From Camarhynchus parvulus (taxonomy: Eukaryota; Chordata; Aves; Passeriformes; Thraupidae), in NCBI RefSeq assembly GCF_901933205.1, contig NC_044572.1, forward strand, positions 30,948,001-31,012,000: 64,000 bases of DNA, in the 5' to 3' direction. Below are positions 62,483 to 64,000 of the stretch, in pieces (the stretch's first letter is position 1; each line of letters begins with the position of its first letter). A program made the position numbers and the translations under genes. A model generated the notes under the pieces. It was not told the origin of the DNA, did no database searches, and worked only from the letters and a program-made list of their open reading frames with translations.

Positions 62483-62531
62483 ATTAGAGAACAGAAATAA
62501 TTATCTGTTCTAATTATTTCTGTTCTCTAAT
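62483..62531. repeat. perfect hairpin, 21-bp stem, 7-nt loop
   Basis: The left arm at 62483-62503 (beginning ATTAGAGAACAG, ending AATAATTA) is an exact reverse complement of the right arm at 62511-62531, around the loop TCTGTTC. All 21 positions pair. The next outer bases do not pair. It is too short-looped and too perfect for a typical microRNA precursor, and the arms match no transposon end I know. Confidence 0.92.
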
Positions 62532-63622
62532 AATCAGAACTGCAATGAGAAAAGTCATCCTGTTGGAGCTCAGCACAAAACTTGAGTAAGGCTTTTTCTA
62601 CAGTCTCCTTCATATGCAGTTGCACAGATGAACTTATTTAACTTCTTTATAGAACTGGAGCCCAGAAAGTAGGGACTTAATAGTAGAATCAAATATTTCA
62701 AATTTTTAGGTGATAAAGAGGAGAAATTATATATTTTACACAGCTAAATATACCTAAGTTACATACTCTTGATGCAAAGACAGTCCCCTAAAGGGTTGTT
62801 TCTCCCAAGAATTATATAGTGAGCTGTTAGACTGACTTCAGGAAAAGTTATGAGTACAGTGCTAAACAAGTCTTCTTACCAGGATTTTAAGAAACCTTTA
62901 ATATTGGGCTCAGGAGTGAGTGGGATTTTCCATCTGTAGTATTTCTGGGCTGTTTGTTTTGTTTTCATTCTCTTCCTGGATCATGTCTTTAAGTTCTGGG
63001 GAAGTATTTGCAGCAGTTTCAAGGTTCAGACAAAGAGGGGTTTGTGCCTCAAAGGAAAATTCATCTTTTTTGTTATGGAGACAAAAATGTGCATCAGGGT
63101 CCCTAACATTTTGATATTTCATGTTTCTCCTTCCCCATGCCCCTTATTGGGCTGGATTTTGGTAAGTAGCAACAGTAATGACAAAGAGTCCATCAGATTC
63201 TTTATTTGGTTGCTGCATGAATTGGTCATTTTCTCATCTAAAAAAAGCAATAAATCTTCTGTCTTCCCGGGACACCTGAAAATGTCAGTCTTTGTCAATT
63301 ATTATTGTTATCTTATGTATTGTTACCTCATTGTTTTTGAAATCTTACATGCTCTTTTTCATTGATGTTTTATTTGTAGTGGTTACCAACAATGTAAGAT
63401 TTGCAATTAAACAATGCCAAGTGAGTCAGCGCCTTCAGAAGAAAGTGTAGCTTATAGCATGCTTCCTATTTGTGTGATAAGTATTTTTATTAGAATTAGA
63501 TTGCAGATTCCTCCTCTCCCCCATTCTTCTTAACCATTCAGAATAATTATGTGTGAATACAAAACAAAATATTTCTTTCTCTTCCCTCGTAAGACAATTG
63601 TTCATAATGGTAAAAATGGATG

Positions 63623-63652
63623 ATTTGCATGTTTGCATAATGAAATGCAAAT
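63623..63652. promoter_or_regulatory. cluster of octamer (POU-type) sites
   Basis: ATTTGCAT (63623-63630) is an exact octamer, and its reverse complement ATGCAAAT lies at 63645-63652. Between them TTTGCATAATGA (63632-63643) is a third, partial site. Two exact inverted octamers plus a related site within 30 bases is a recognised enhancer-like arrangement for POU-family factors. No neighbouring gene can be named, so the target is unknown. Confidence 0.4.
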
Positions 63653-63839
63653 GAAGGCAGACTGAGTGGAGGCAGAGCAATGCCTGCAGTGCACAGGGCT
63701 CCACAGGCACAGCAGGGTGGCTGGTGGACTCATCGGGCTAAGTCAGAAAGCCTTGCAAATACCAGTGTACCAATGCAGGAGTCAAACTCCAGCTCTGCTA
63801 CAGTGATTGTGTTTACATTTTAAGGGGCACTTAATAGAG

Positions 63840-63847
63840 TATAAAAG
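63840..63847 (+). promoter_or_regulatory. TATA-like box TATAAAAG
   Basis: TATAAAAG sits in GAGTATAAAAGTGAAAATG about 190 bases downstream of the octamer cluster. In AT-rich DNA such words occur by chance, and no coding exon follows within the window. It is included only because of its spacing from the octamer sites. Confidence 0.2.
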
Positions 63848-64000
63848 TGAAAATGCCCACAGATTGGCTCTCCACAATTCATTGTAGGGGACACAGAAAT
63901 TCCTTTCTTTGGCTTTGTGTGTTTCATCAGAATAATTAATGGGCCTGACAATTTAATTCTGTGTAATCATATTCTTATAAGCAACTTTACAACTCCTCAT

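Larger units (their letters stand above)
56771..64000. other. AT-rich non-coding stretch, no gene recognised
   Basis: About 7.2 kb with no recognised gene. Contains a run of 12 G with a TTTG run (58527-58572), a small inverted and direct repeat at 61116-61143, a 21-bp-stem hairpin at 62483-62531, and octamer motifs with a TATA-like box at 63623-63847. Confidence 0.5.

Noticed and set aside
1..64000. tRNA, rRNA, snRNA, CRISPR array, or bacterial or phage gene cluster
   Set aside because: No tRNA box A/B pair, rRNA-like or U6-like sequence, spaced direct-repeat array or operon-like coding density was seen on either strand.

Overview
The window looks like non-coding nuclear DNA from a bird, probably a songbird. 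The evidence is the repeat content. There are at least six pieces of CR1, the dominant avian LINE, with the usual 5' truncation and a 3' tail related to ATTCTATG. There are also four LTR pieces of endogenous-retrovirus type that I recognise from passerine and other avian genomes. I see no Alu, L1 or other mammalian repeats, and nothing bacterial such as operons, Shine-Dalgarno sites or long ORFs. The DNA is AT-rich throughout, with short local rises in GC that mostly coincide with the repeats.

Layout. 1-3.5 kb: unannotated AT-rich DNA with one exon-like stretch near 340. 3.48-3.99 kb: a diverged solo LTR. 4-9.1 kb: no gene seen. 9.09-9.60 kb: a plus-strand CR1 3' end. 9.6-21.1 kb: unannotated, with a poly-A tract at 14.65-14.72 kb. 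21.1-21.22 kb: an LTR 3'-end fragment. 21.2-31.0 kb: unannotated, with an unidentified interrupted reading frame at 24.8-25.3 kb and an A/C-rich tract at 28.1-28.2 kb. 31.03-31.72 kb: the best-preserved LTR, with TG...CA ends, inverted termini and an AATAAA signal. 36.8-42.5 kb: a repeat-dense block with a 1.16 kb minus-strand CR1 carrying a decayed reverse transcriptase, a CR1 tail, a minisatellite, an LTR fused to a CR1 tail, and a further CR1. 49.8-50.04 kb: a compound GATATA-type microsatellite. 56.27-56.77 kb: another plus-strand CR1. 62.5 kb: a 21-bp perfect hairpin. 63.6 kb: a cluster of octamer (POU-type) sites upstream of a TATA-like box.

I found no gene that I can name, no tRNA or rRNA, no CRISPR array and no intact transposase or retroviral gene. 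The open frames over about 100 codons are either inside CR1 or of a length expected by chance in 64 kb read in six frames. The window is best read as intergenic or intronic DNA whose recognisable content is retrotransposon debris, simple repeats and a few short structured motifs. I did not find a convincing undescribed system.
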